Source: an uncultured Ruminococcus sp. (lineage in GTDB: Bacteria > Bacillota > Clostridia > Oscillospirales > Ruminococcaceae). Taken from it: a stretch of DNA of 10,705 nucleotides. The stretch spans positions 1 to 10,705 of the forward strand of contig CAMHBN010000047.1 of the NCBI GenBank assembly GCA_946183385.1, written 5' to 3'. Shown here one piece after another: positions 1 to 7,449 of the stretch (positions are counted from its first letter, which is position 1; the number at the start of each line of letters is the position of its first letter). Both the position numbers and the translations under genes were made by a program. The notes beneath the pieces are model-generated. The model searched no databases, was not told where the DNA came from, and was given only the letters and a program-made list of their open reading frames with translations.

Positions 1-837
1 GGCTTTGGCTGTCTCGTCGAATACTTTTCCGTAGTATTTCACGTCGGCGCCCGCCTCCTTCATGGAAGACAGGAATTCCCTGCGCGATTCTCCGTCGCCG
101 ATAATATGCATGAAGACGCGGAATCCCTCCGCTTTCAGTCCCGAGATGATGTTTTTTATCTCTTCGATGTCGATGATGTTATTGATGCTTCCCACGTAAC
201 CGATGCTGATATCCTCACGGCAGGTGCTGTCCCTTACGGAGCGCAGATGTCCGAGGACCGCATTCCTTTCGCTCTCCGACTGGTTCCTGAACAGGTAAAG
301 GGTCCCGTACTGCTTGCCGACGAGGTGTTTTTTCAGCTTGTTCTGATACATACCGCATTCCGTTATGACAAGGTCGGCAGCTTTTATCGCTTCGTTTCTC
401 CAGTTCATCCATATTTTTGCCGGAGGCGTGCTCCCGAGCATCCCGACAGGCATTGATTCGGGCCAGAGGTCAATGATATCGACGATCAACCTGACATCGG
501 GATTTTCCCTCTTATAGCAAGCGCAGTAGTCTGCTGCCTTGTTGGGCGGGACCTGACAGTAGATGATATCGGGTCTGTGTTCGTATATAAATCTCCTGCA
601 CTGCTTCGCAAAACTGATATGCGATATGATGCGGGCAACGGACAAATTGCTCCGATAATCGGGAACATGGAGGTAAGTACACTCATCAGAACGAGGATAA
701 ACCAATTCCTTTTTTATATGATCAAAATCAGCTATCAGTACCGATACCTCATAGCCTCGTTCTGCCAGTATATCTCTGACAGGCTTCAGCCTTGCATCGT
801 ACCAGTTAAAGCAACTTATCAATACTGCTTTTTTCAA
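1..837 (-). CDS. GT4-family glycosyltransferase, C-terminus beyond the window
   Basis: Partial gene: 279 codons from a TTG start at 837 run in frame off the left edge. The protein begins MKKAVLISCFNWYDARLKPV, then shows a Rossmann-like N-terminal half and DIIDLWPES (about residues 120-128), a motif typical of WbuB/WcaI-like GT4 enzymes of O-antigen and capsule loci. A second Rossmann half starts near SIGYVGSIN (211-219) and carries IGDGESRREF (246-255). Roughly the last 90-100 residues, including the usual acidic nucleotide-sugar-binding motif, lie outside. It probably transfers a sugar from a nucleotide-sugar to a lipid-linked glycan at the cytoplasmic membrane face. I chose TTG because no ATG occurs in frame nearby, the start fits the family, and AAAGG sits 11 bases upstream. 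The TTG overlaps the TGA of the preceding hydrolase gene as TTGA, suggesting translational coupling. Donor and acceptor cannot be read from this fragment. Confidence 0.85.
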   Translation of the reverse strand, partial: MKKAVLISCFNWYDARLKPVRDILAERGYEVSVLIADFDHIKKELVYPRSDECTYLHVPDYRSNLSVARIISHISFAKQCRRFIYEHRPDIIYCQVPPNKAADYCACYKRENPDVRLIVDIIDLWPESMPVGMLGSTPPAKIWMNWRNEAIKAADLVITECGMYQNKLKKHLVGKQYGTLYLFRNQSESERNAVLGHLRSVRDSTCREDISIGYVGSINNIIDIEEIKNIISGLKAEGFRVFMHIIGDGESRREFLSSMKEAGADVKYYGKVFDETAKA

Positions 838-1505
838 AGTTTTCTGTACCTTTCCGGCATCTTGTTTATTTCCAGCATTTCTTTTAGCCTGCCCGTTTTT
901 CCGTGTCCGGGATACACAAGCTCGATATCCTTCATTTCCCGCAGCATCGGGATATCTTCTTCCCAGAACGCCCTCGTGGAGCCGCTCCTGAGCCTTGTTA
1001 ACGTAGGTATCGGCAGAAGCGTGTCGCCTGAAAAGAGGAGCTTGTCGTCTGCTATCGCTATAAGGCTGTCCGCACTGTGACCTTTGACTGATCTCAGATA
1101 TATTTTATGTCCGCACCAGTCCAGACTGTATTCATCGGTGAAGGTCTCATCCGAGGGGGCGCAGCGGAACGGAGCAACTTCATTGCCTGACACCTTGCCG
1201 TCTTTATAGAACCCAAGGAAAGCCGCTGCTGTGTTGGAGGTATTCTTACTGGGATCTCCGATGTACTCACTGCACAGCCTTGTTGAAACGACCTTCAGGT
1301 CGGGCTTTATTTCTCTCAGCTTATTCAAGCCGATGATATGATCAAAATGGCAGTGGGTCAGAACGACCGTCAGGTCGTCAATATCTCTGATGTTCCCGAA
1401 CAAGTCCTCGCTTTCTATCGCATCAAAAAGCAACCCGTGACCGTTTTCGACCAGAAGCCATGAATTTGAATCCACAACATCCCATACAAACTGTTTTATT
1501 TCCAT
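834..1505 (-). CDS. Metallo-beta-lactamase-fold hydrolase
   Basis: A 223-residue protein from ATG at 1505. It carries the metal-binding signature THCHFDH (His51, His53, Asp55, His56), GHSADS (His143), SGDTLL (bridging Asp161) and YPGHGKTG (His201). All ligands of a dinuclear site are present, so it should be an active hydrolase. The fold hosts glyoxalase II-like thioesterases, lactonases and others; in an operon with two acyl carrier proteins a thioester or acyl-ester hydrolase role is plausible but is inference. No signal peptide is visible, so it is probably cytoplasmic. A GTG at 1514 is in frame and would add three residues (MHD). Neither start has a good ribosome binding site; I prefer the ATG. 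The gene starts 14 bases after the oxidoreductase stop and its TGA overlaps the glycosyltransferase TTG start. Confidence 0.88.
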   Translation of the reverse strand: MEIKQFVWDVVDSNSWLLVENGHGLLFDAIESEDLFGNIRDIDDLTVVLTHCHFDHIIGLNKLREIKPDLKVVSTRLCSEYIGDPSKNTSNTAAAFLGFYKDGKVSGNEVAPFRCAPSDETFTDEYSLDWCGHKIYLRSVKGHSADSLIAIADDKLLFSGDTLLPIPTLTRLRSGSTRAFWEEDIPMLREMKDIELVYPGHGKTGRLKEMLEINKMPERYRKL

Positions 1506-1519
1506 ATCATGCACCGAAC

Positions 1520-2695
1520 TTACACAAGGTCGATCCTTCGTCCTTCTTCATCGGAATAATAAGCCGCATAAGTGACCTTCATTACCTGTGCCGCAAGATC
1601 AAAGCAGCCTGCGGGTTCTCTGTCGTCTCTGACCGCTCCCATGAAGTCAACTATCTCGTTGCAGTATCCGCGCAGCATTTCGTCCGCGACAAACGGCTTG
1701 TTCCAGCCTGTGACGATGGGGAGCATCTCGGAAAGATAAACGCCGTCCATACCCTCGTCGTCTACCATGTAGGTCTCCATGGCATCGTTCATGGTCAGGC
1801 GGCAATTTATCGCCGTATCATTGGCGTATATCTCCACATAGTTCTTGCTGCCGCCGAGCAGGTTGTCTGTAGAGATGATAGTGGCTTTGCTGCCGTCTGT
1901 GAAGGTGATGACAGCAGTTCCCGCGTCTTCAACATCGTGCGGTCTTGCTGCGATATGGCGATGCTCATGCTCGCTCAGCCTTTTAGTCGCATAGCCCATG
2001 TCTCCCACAACGCTCTTTACCGTAACATTGTGTCCGTGGGCGATGGATTCCTGCTCTTTCAGATAAAGGATAGCCCCGAGCGGATGAACGCCGTTACGCA
2101 TGAAAATGCCTCCGCCCGTCTTGTTCCATTCGCCTGCAACAGCAGAACTTGAACCCTTGAGGCTTTCTTCGCCCTTCATGTAAAGTATCCTGCTCTTCTT
2201 TGCCATTATTATCTCGCCTGCTTTCAGGATAGCAGGCGCATATACGAAGTTTTCCGCATACATGAACCGCTTTCCTGTTTCTGCCCTTACGGCTCTCAGG
2301 TCATCGAGGTCCTTGAGCAGACATTCATACATATACTTCTTGGAAACCTTTTCACCGATGGGTTCGGGATCGCCGGGACGTCCGAAATATCCCACGAGGG
2401 GCTTCTCGCAGATAACGTGTTTTCCGGCGCGCATTGCCTGAATGATCTCTTCTTTGTGAACATAGGGGGGAGTACAGATGTCAATGACATCTATCTCGGG
2501 ATCGTTCAGCAGGTCATTGTAATCTGTCGTGCCCTTTTCAAAGCCGTACAGGTCCATAGCCTGCCGTATCTGTTCCGTTCTTCTTGCCATCACAGTTTTC
2601 AGCCTGCATGGAATATTTGATCTTTTATAGCCAAACGCATGGAGTTCAAGTGCTCGTCCAGCACCGACAACACCAACAGTAACTATATCTTTCAT
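1520..2695 (-). CDS. Gfo/Idh/MocA-family NAD(P)-dependent oxidoreductase
   Basis: A 391-residue protein. The N-terminal Rossmann domain starts VTVGVVGAGRALELHAFGYK with the dinucleotide motif GVVGAG (residues 8-13). Residues 96-100 are CEKPL, the family EKP motif with its catalytic Lys98. The C-terminal substrate domain has GGGIFMRNGVHP (194-205). There the usual Asp of GGGxxxDxGxH is Arg200 while His204 is kept; I believe an R...HP form also occurs in some branches of the family, so this need not mean loss of activity. Family members oxidise or reduce a hydroxyl or ketone on sugars, inositols and related polyols using a nicotinamide cofactor. The substrate cannot be told here: a nucleotide sugar or the product of the adjacent aldolase are both possible. 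The ATG at 2695 is preceded by AAAGG (2704-2708) at 8 bases, and the gene follows the aldolase stop by 13 bases. Confidence 0.9.
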   Translation of the reverse strand: MKDIVTVGVVGAGRALELHAFGYKRSNIPCRLKTVMARRTEQIRQAMDLYGFEKGTTDYNDLLNDPEIDVIDICTPPYVHKEEIIQAMRAGKHVICEKPLVGYFGRPGDPEPIGEKVSKKYMYECLLKDLDDLRAVRAETGKRFMYAENFVYAPAILKAGEIIMAKKSRILYMKGEESLKGSSSAVAGEWNKTGGGIFMRNGVHPLGAILYLKEQESIAHGHNVTVKSVVGDMGYATKRLSEHEHRHIAARPHDVEDAGTAVITFTDGSKATIISTDNLLGGSKNYVEIYANDTAINCRLTMNDAMETYMVDDEGMDGVYLSEMLPIVTGWNKPFVADEMLRGYCNEIVDFMGAVRDDREPAGCFDLAAQVMKVTYAAYYSDEEGRRIDLV

Positions 2696-2708
2696 CCCGA
2701 TATCCTTT

Positions 2709-3656
2709 CTACTGGTAAGATAAGAACTTCAACTGTTCTGTGTACTGAGTGTCATTATTTTTTGTGGCTGCAATAGCTGTTCTCGGGTGCTGATTTGTCA
2801 GACCTGTAAGCATATATGAAGTGTTATATCCCCAGACGATGCCTGATTCTTTCATCGGGAGCATCCAGTCCGTCACGAGCTTTAAAAGCGGCTCAACATG
2901 GTACCTCTTGCCGTTCAGATATGCTATGAGCGCCTCGGAGTGGCAGTTGCCGGCTCCGCGCCCCATACCGAATGCTGTTACGTCGAGCCATTTTGCTCCG
3001 GTATCCTTTGCTTCAAGGGTATTGGCAAAAGCGCACTGCTGGTTATTATGGGCGTGCATTCCTGTATCTTTGCCCACGGGTGACAGTATCTTGTGATACA
3101 GTCTTGTCAGCTTGCGGGTCTGCTTCGGGTAAAGCGCGCCGTAGCTGTCGACGATATACACTGCTGATACAGGTGTCGCGGCTAAGGCGTAGAGGGCATT
3201 TGCGATCTGCTCATCCGTACACCTTGAGACAGCCATGATATTGCACGTAGTTTCGTATCCCATGGAGTTGATATGCCCGATCATCTCGATTGCTTCGGGA
3301 ATGGTGTCGATATACGTTGCCACACGGAACAGATCTACGGGGCTGTTCTTTTTTGGACCGATATCCTCCTTGAAGTCGGTACGTCCCACATCGACCATGA
3401 CAGATATTTTCATTCTCGGGTCTTTTTCACCGATAACTTTCAGGATGTCTTCATCGCTTGTAAACTTCCACTTCCCGAAGGACTTCGGATCGAACTGTTT
3501 TCTGCTTGCTCTGTATCCGAACTCCATGTAATCGACACCTGCGTCGATATTAGCCTTATACAGCGCTCTGACGAACTCATCGCCGAAGAAAAAGTCGTTG
3601 ACCAGACCCCCGTCACGAAGTGTTGCGTCGAGCACCCTGATACCTTCGATATTCAT
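2709..3656 (-). CDS. HMGL-like (DRE-TIM) aldolase, 4-hydroxy-2-oxovalerate aldolase type
   Basis: A 315-residue TIM-barrel protein of the DRE-TIM metallolyase superfamily. LDATLRDGG (residues 9-17) supplies the catalytic Arg14 and metal ligand Asp15. HAHNN (201-205) supplies metal ligands His201 and His203, and GMGRGAGN (230-237) closes the site. The HAHNN and GxGxGAGN forms resemble DmpG/MhpE pyruvate aldolases more than isopropylmalate or homocitrate synthases, which have HxHDD and a GERAGN-like motif. Such enzymes join or split pyruvate and an aldehyde through a 4-hydroxy-2-oxo acid using a divalent metal. It is shorter than DmpG (about 340), and no DmpF-like acetaldehyde dehydrogenase is next to it, so a catabolic meta-cleavage role is unlikely. 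The ATG at 3656 is preceded by GAGGTG (3664-3669). It lies between the acyl ligase and the oxidoreductase, which suggests it makes a keto acid for later steps. The aldehyde partner is unknown. Confidence 0.85.
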   Translation of the reverse strand: MNIEGIRVLDATLRDGGLVNDFFFGDEFVRALYKANIDAGVDYMEFGYRASRKQFDPKSFGKWKFTSDEDILKVIGEKDPRMKISVMVDVGRTDFKEDIGPKKNSPVDLFRVATYIDTIPEAIEMIGHINSMGYETTCNIMAVSRCTDEQIANALYALAATPVSAVYIVDSYGALYPKQTRKLTRLYHKILSPVGKDTGMHAHNNQQCAFANTLEAKDTGAKWLDVTAFGMGRGAGNCHSEALIAYLNGKRYHVEPLLKLVTDWMLPMKESGIVWGYNTSYMLTGLTNQHPRTAIAATKNNDTQYTEQLKFLSYQ

Positions 3657-3669
3657 GTCCGATCACCTC

Positions 3670-3762
3670 TTATCCGATTTTTTCACAGCTCAGCAGAGCT
3701 TCCTTCAAGCTGCAATTGAGCTCATGATTGTTGTTGTATGCATTCATCCTCAGGTCCCTCAT
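3670..3762 (-). CDS. Possible 30-residue small protein
   Basis: A short ORF fills the largest intergenic gap. ATG at 3762 lies 4 bases after the acyl-ligase stop, and TAA at 3672-3670 lies just before the ribosome binding site of the aldolase gene. An AAGGA about 11 bases upstream could serve as ribosome binding site. The peptide starts MRDLRMNAYNNNHELNCSLK and ends EALLSCEKIG. It has two cysteines and no signal peptide or membrane segment. I do not recognise it. It might be a real small protein, a leader that keeps ribosomes moving into the aldolase gene, or a chance ORF, since 30 codons is short enough to arise by chance. The exact fit between two genes is the only support. Confidence 0.3.
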   Translation of the reverse strand: MRDLRMNAYNNNHELNCSLKEALLSCEKIG

Positions 3763-3766
3763 GAAC

Positions 3767-5317
3767 TCAGCATTCCTTGATGCCTGATGTTCTGATATAG
3801 TCTAAAATTGCCATTCTCTGGAGCTTTCCCATCGTATTTTTCGGCAGTCTATCAAGCTTGAATATTAAATGGGGCTGCTGAAAATCAGCGAGATTCCTTG
3901 CGCAGTATGTTCTCAATGCGCGTACATTTATCTCTTGTTCTTCTTTTTCGACCACAGCCAGAGCCACGACCTCTCCAAGTCTTTCGTCAGGATAGGAAAA
4001 AGCAGCGCACTCTTCGATCTCGGGCAGCCGTCCGATGACCACGTCGATGTCGTGAGGATATACATTGACAGCGCCCGTGATGATCAGCTCCTTCTTGCGG
4101 CCCGAGAAATACAGATATCCGTCTTCGTCAAGGTAGCCGAGGTCGCCCGTGCGGAAATAATCGCCGAACATTGCCGCCTTCATCATGGCTTCCTGCTTGT
4201 AATAGCCCTTGCACTGAAGAGCGGTCTTTACCGCTATCTCTCCGACCTCATAGGGGGCGCAGTCAGTATCGAAATCAGATTCGCTCTCATCGCGGAGTAT
4301 CCTCACCTGAGCCTCGTCAAACGGCTTTCCGACGGAACTCTGCTTATCGCGTGAATCCTGAAAGCAGATATCCGTAACAGTCGAAACCTCCGATGCGCCG
4401 TACATTTCGTGGAATTCGCATTTCAGAAGGTCTATGAGTTCATACTTCACGCTCGCTTCAAGAAGTGCCGAGGAAGAAACTATGCTGCGAAAGCTTGTTA
4501 TCGCGGGAGCATCCGGCTGCTTGAGCGTTTCAAGTATCTGTGCTAATTGTGCTGATACCGCAATTGTGAATGTCGGCTTCTGTTCCTCCACGCATTTAAG
4601 CCATAAGGCAGGCGTAAATCTCGGAAGGAGGACGGAAGTGGCACCGATGATAAGCGGAAGTATGACAAGGCGCTCTGCCAGAGAATGATAAAGCGGTGTG
4701 GCAGCGAGTATCCTGTCATCCACGGTGATACCGTATACTCTGATATGTGCCATTGAGCGGTCATATTTGTTCTTCTGGCTGATATCAATGGGTTTGGGTG
4801 TTCCCGTTGAACCGGAAGTCATTGTGAGTATCAGGCTTTCCGAACCGTTCACATCGTAGTCGATATCGGGACGTTCAGCCGACATTTCATATATCTTTTC
4901 AAAGGGGATAGTTCCGGGGTAATCCCTGTCCAGACTGATCGCGAAACCGGTGATATCAAGGCCTCCGCTCTTCTCACACTCGGCGAAAAAAGCTCGTCTT
5001 GCAATGATGTGCTTTACATCGCCTGCCTTCATGGCAGTCCTGACGGCTTCCGGCGGAAGCGAAGGATTGAGCGGGACGACACAGACGCCAAGATCCGCAG
5101 CAGAGAAAAAGAGTGCCACAGATTCTATACTGTTGTTCATCGGAATAGCAATATGATCGCCGTAAGCAGCGCCCAGGCTGAGCAGAAGATTTGAATATCT
5201 GCTGACCAGCTCTGCCATTTCCCTGTATGTAACTGATCTGCCGTCGCACCAGACAGCCTCCTTATCGGGAGCCGCTCCTGCATTGCGGTAAAACAAATCT
5301 GCCAATAAACTTCTCAT
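3767..5317 (-). CDS. AMP-forming acyl-CoA/acyl-ACP ligase (ANL superfamily)
   Basis: A full-length 516-residue adenylating enzyme. The ATP-binding loop MTSGSTGTPKP spans residues 166-176. HEMYGASEVS (303-312) is the adenine-side motif, FRTGDLGYLDEDG (388-400) holds the ribose-binding Asp, and GRKKELIITG (406-415) is the hinge between the large and small domains. LPKNTMGKLQR (491-501) ends with the catalytic Lys498. It should activate a carboxylic acid as acyl-adenylate and pass it to a thiol. The acyl carrier protein gene lies 48 bases upstream, so the natural acceptor is likely that carrier's phosphopantetheine rather than CoA (inference). Acid specificity cannot be read by eye. The ATG at 5317 has GGAGG (5329-5333) at 11 bases. 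The overall shape resembles medium-size acid ligases, not a multi-domain NRPS, since no condensation or carrier domain is fused. Confidence 0.92.
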   Translation of the reverse strand: MRSLLADLFYRNAGAAPDKEAVWCDGRSVTYREMAELVSRYSNLLLSLGAAYGDHIAIPMNNSIESVALFFSAADLGVCVVPLNPSLPPEAVRTAMKAGDVKHIIARRAFFAECEKSGGLDITGFAISLDRDYPGTIPFEKIYEMSAERPDIDYDVNGSESLILTMTSGSTGTPKPIDISQKNKYDRSMAHIRVYGITVDDRILAATPLYHSLAERLVILPLIIGATSVLLPRFTPALWLKCVEEQKPTFTIAVSAQLAQILETLKQPDAPAITSFRSIVSSSALLEASVKYELIDLLKCEFHEMYGASEVSTVTDICFQDSRDKQSSVGKPFDEAQVRILRDESESDFDTDCAPYEVGEIAVKTALQCKGYYKQEAMMKAAMFGDYFRTGDLGYLDEDGYLYFSGRKKELIITGAVNVYPHDIDVVIGRLPEIEECAAFSYPDERLGEVVALAVVEKEEQEINVRALRTYCARNLADFQQPHLIFKLDRLPKNTMGKLQRMAILDYIRTSGIKEC

Positions 5318-5365
5318 TAGTTGCTGTTCCTCCGATCAAGAAAAAGTATGACTTCTGCCGTTTGC

Positions 5366-5587
5366 TCACTGCTCCATAAGATCCATTATATCCTGAACGG
5401 TCTTTAACGACCTGATGATATCGTTGTTGATCGTTTTTCCGCATTCGTCGTCAAGCATCACAATAAGTGAGAGCTTGGTAAGCGAGCCCCACTCCTCGAT
5501 TGACTCCAGTTCCGTTTCGGGAGCGAGCGTTCCGGGCTCCACATCAAATGTTTCTTCAATAAGCTCTAATTTTTTTTCGTTGGTCAT
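5366..5587 (-). CDS. Acyl carrier protein (second copy, paired with acyl ligase)
   Basis: A 73-residue acidic helical protein. The phosphopantetheine site is in IEEWGSLTKLSLIVMLDDE: Ser35 is the expected attachment residue. The usual Asp-Ser-Leu reads Gly-Ser-Leu here (GGC in place of an Asp codon); the preceding Trp and the following helix are conserved. It should carry an acyl group as a thioester after modification by a phosphopantetheinyl transferase that is not in the window. The gene directly upstream of the ligase suggests a ligase-ACP loading pair, as proposed for the acyl group of Vibrio cholerae O1 perosamine. The ATG at 5587 has GGAGG at 5596-5600. It is shorter than the other carrier in this window and differs from it over most of its length. 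Confidence 0.88.
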   Translation of the reverse strand: MTNEKKLELIEETFDVEPGTLAPETELESIEEWGSLTKLSLIVMLDDECGKTINNDIIRSLKTVQDIMDLMEQ

Positions 5588-5617
5588 TTTTTTATCCTCC
5601 GTTCGATATTTTTATTT

Positions 5618-6364
5618 CTATGAGATGTAACCGCCGTCACAGACAACGGTGGTTCCGGTAATAAGACGTGAAGCGCTGCTGACCATGAACACAAGGAGAT
5701 TTGCGGCATCTACAGGCTCACCGTATCCGAGATACTGATCCTGCAATGCCGTATCCTGCCCGCCTGCTTCAAGGAAACGCTCATACGCCTCAGTCTTTAT
5801 CATTCCGAATGCGACCGTATTTACGCGGATGCCCCTTGCGGACAATTCCTTTGCAGCAGGATGTATATAAGCATTCATTGCAGCCTTGGAGGCAGCATAG
5901 GCTCCCTGTGATTTGTCACCCTTGAGGGAAGCAACAGAGCTGACTCCCACAAAGCTTGCACCCGCATTACTGTTCTTCTTTTTCGACAGCAGGCGGATGA
6001 ACTCGGCAAAGGAATAAAAGTTGGTCTTCATCACGGAATCTATGGTGTCGGTTCTTGTGACGGATACAGGCAGATTCACGCCGATTCCCGCACAATGGAT
6101 AAAGCCGTCGACAGCGCCTGATTCGCCTGCGATCGCGCTAACAAGTCCGCTGATATTTTCCGCATCGGATACGTCGCAGGAATACCAGTGATGACCGTCG
6201 CCCTCCATTACGGAGACTGTTTCTTTCAGAGCATCCTCTCTCCTTGCGACCAGAGATACACGAGCACCGAGCTTGCTGAGAAGAATGGCTGTTTCCTTCC
6301 CTATGCCCGAAGATGCACCCGTTACAAGTATGTGTTTATCATTTAAATCAAGCATATCAATCAT
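5618..6364 (-). CDS. Short-chain dehydrogenase/reductase (FabG-like)
   Basis: A 248-residue classical SDR. The cofactor motif TGASSGIG is at residues 15-22, CAG (91-93) stands in for NAG, and the catalytic set is Asn115, Ser143, Tyr156 and Lys160 (YAASK). Arg41 and Arg42 (VARRED), after the second beta strand, favour NADP(H) (inference). The C-terminus ITGTTVVCDGGYIS is typical of FabG-like reductases. Likely role: reducing a beta-ketoacyl thioester made by the ketosynthase encoded just upstream to the hydroxyacyl form; a sugar or polyol substrate cannot be excluded. The ATG at 6364 overlaps the end of the ketosynthase gene by 8 bases, with GAGGAC upstream inside that gene, so translation is probably coupled. 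A second in-frame ATG at 6355 is possible but has no better binding site. Confidence 0.9.
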   Translation of the reverse strand: MIDMLDLNDKHILVTGASSGIGKETAILLSKLGARVSLVARREDALKETVSVMEGDGHHWYSCDVSDAENISGLVSAIAGESGAVDGFIHCAGIGVNLPVSVTRTDTIDSVMKTNFYSFAEFIRLLSKKKNSNAGASFVGVSSVASLKGDKSQGAYAASKAAMNAYIHPAAKELSARGIRVNTVAFGMIKTEAYERFLEAGGQDTALQDQYLGYGEPVDAANLLVFMVSSASRLITGTTVVCDGGYIS

Positions 6365-7439
6365 CTAACAGTCCGTCCTCAAAACAATAATCTGTCATTA
6401 TCACCGGCAGTATATCCTCTGTATCTATTGTCACATCAGCCACTCCCCATGACAGACCGACACCGAAGCCGAGAAGCAGCATATTTTTCTTTCCGTCCTT
6501 GTTTTCTCCGTAATGATCGCACATAGTGATAGGGATAGATACAGCGCTGGTATTGCCGTATCTGTCGATTGTCATGGGAGCCTTTTCCTCGGGGAATTTG
6601 AGCTTTTTAAGGAGGTTCTTGATGATGAAAAGATTGGGCTGATGCATGAAGAGCATATCCACGTCATCGGAAGAGATCCCCTTGTCCTTCATGAACTCAC
6701 GGACAAGCTTCGGAACATCAGTGACCGAAAAAACAAATACATTTGTCCCGTTCATGTGGGAATGATAATCGGATCTTTCCCTTCCGTCCTCTTCCATTTT
6801 TAGCTCGTGAGAACCGTTTATATGTCTGAATCCGCCTGCGGGGACATATATCTCGTTGAAGCGTGTTCCGTCGCTCTTCAGTCCGAATGACATGATATCG
6901 GAATCATCCTCGGTTTTTTCAAGCAGAAGCGCTGCTCCCGAATCTCCGAACAAGAGCCTCGATGTGTCCTTGGGTGAAACAACTCTCGAACTGGAATCGC
7001 CGAATAGTATGAGGGCTTTTCTTGTGACACAGTTCTTCAGCAATGATGCTCCGACCTGCAAACCGTATACAAATCCCGAACAGCCCAGATTAATGTCGAA
7101 TACCATCGAGTCTTCGGGTATCCCGAGCTGTTTCTGGATGACAAATGCTGTAGCAGGTGCAATATAATCATGATGTGCACTGACGAAGAGCAGGATACCG
7201 ATCTCGGCAGGATCAACGCCCTTTTTATCGAGCAGATCCTTTGCAGCCGAATACGCAAGGTCGGACGCAGTCTGCTTGCCGACCGAATGATATGTGGAGC
7301 GTACACCGGTTGATTCTATCGTTTTGCGTACGGTTTCTTCATCAAATACATTATTGTATTCTGTATTATCGACTTTGGTATTGGGTACAGCGCTGGCGAC
7401 ACCGGCAATCTTTATACCCCTGATCGTTGAAGATAGCAT
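6357..7439 (-). CDS. Beta-ketoacyl-ACP synthase III (FabH-like)
   Basis: A 360-residue thiolase-fold enzyme with the complete KAS III triad: Cys120 in INLGCSGFVYGL, His266 in FMHQPN and Asn296 in YGNTSAVSIP. GFGVGLSWGVADV (324-336) is the usual family C-terminal loop. A further 24 residues (TIDTEDILPVIMTDYCFEDGLLDD minus the edge) follow, an acidic tail that typical FabH proteins of about 320-335 residues lack. KAS III enzymes condense an acyl-CoA starter with a malonyl-ACP, and some relatives instead move acyl groups to oxygen or nitrogen. An ACP gene 10 bases upstream and an overlapping reductase gene downstream argue for making a short beta-hydroxyacyl-ACP. A housekeeping fatty-acid role is less likely, because no fabD, fabF or fabZ is present and the neighbours are glycan-type genes. 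The ATG at 7439 has AGGAGG (7445-7451) close upstream, overlapping the ACP stop. Confidence 0.9.
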   Translation of the reverse strand: MLSSTIRGIKIAGVASAVPNTKVDNTEYNNVFDEETVRKTIESTGVRSTYHSVGKQTASDLAYSAAKDLLDKKGVDPAEIGILLFVSAHHDYIAPATAFVIQKQLGIPEDSMVFDINLGCSGFVYGLQVGASLLKNCVTRKALILFGDSSSRVVSPKDTSRLLFGDSGAALLLEKTEDDSDIMSFGLKSDGTRFNEIYVPAGGFRHINGSHELKMEEDGRERSDYHSHMNGTNVFVFSVTDVPKLVREFMKDKGISSDDVDMLFMHQPNLFIIKNLLKKLKFPEEKAPMTIDRYGNTSAVSIPITMCDHYGENKDGKKNMLLLGFGVGLSWGVADVTIDTEDILPVIMTDYCFEDGLLDD

Positions 7440-7449
7440 AGTGACCTCC

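Noticed and set aside
486..686. Minus-strand 66-codon ORF with ATG at 686
   Set aside because: It lies in another frame inside the glycosyltransferase gene, whose own frame is open from 837 to base 1 and carries family motifs.
577..3719. Plus-strand open frames, for example 577-1080, 1460-2152 and 3273-3719
   Set aside because: They lie opposite clearly recognised minus-strand genes, show no family motifs, and have low-complexity or Cys/Ser/His-rich translations typical of shadow frames.
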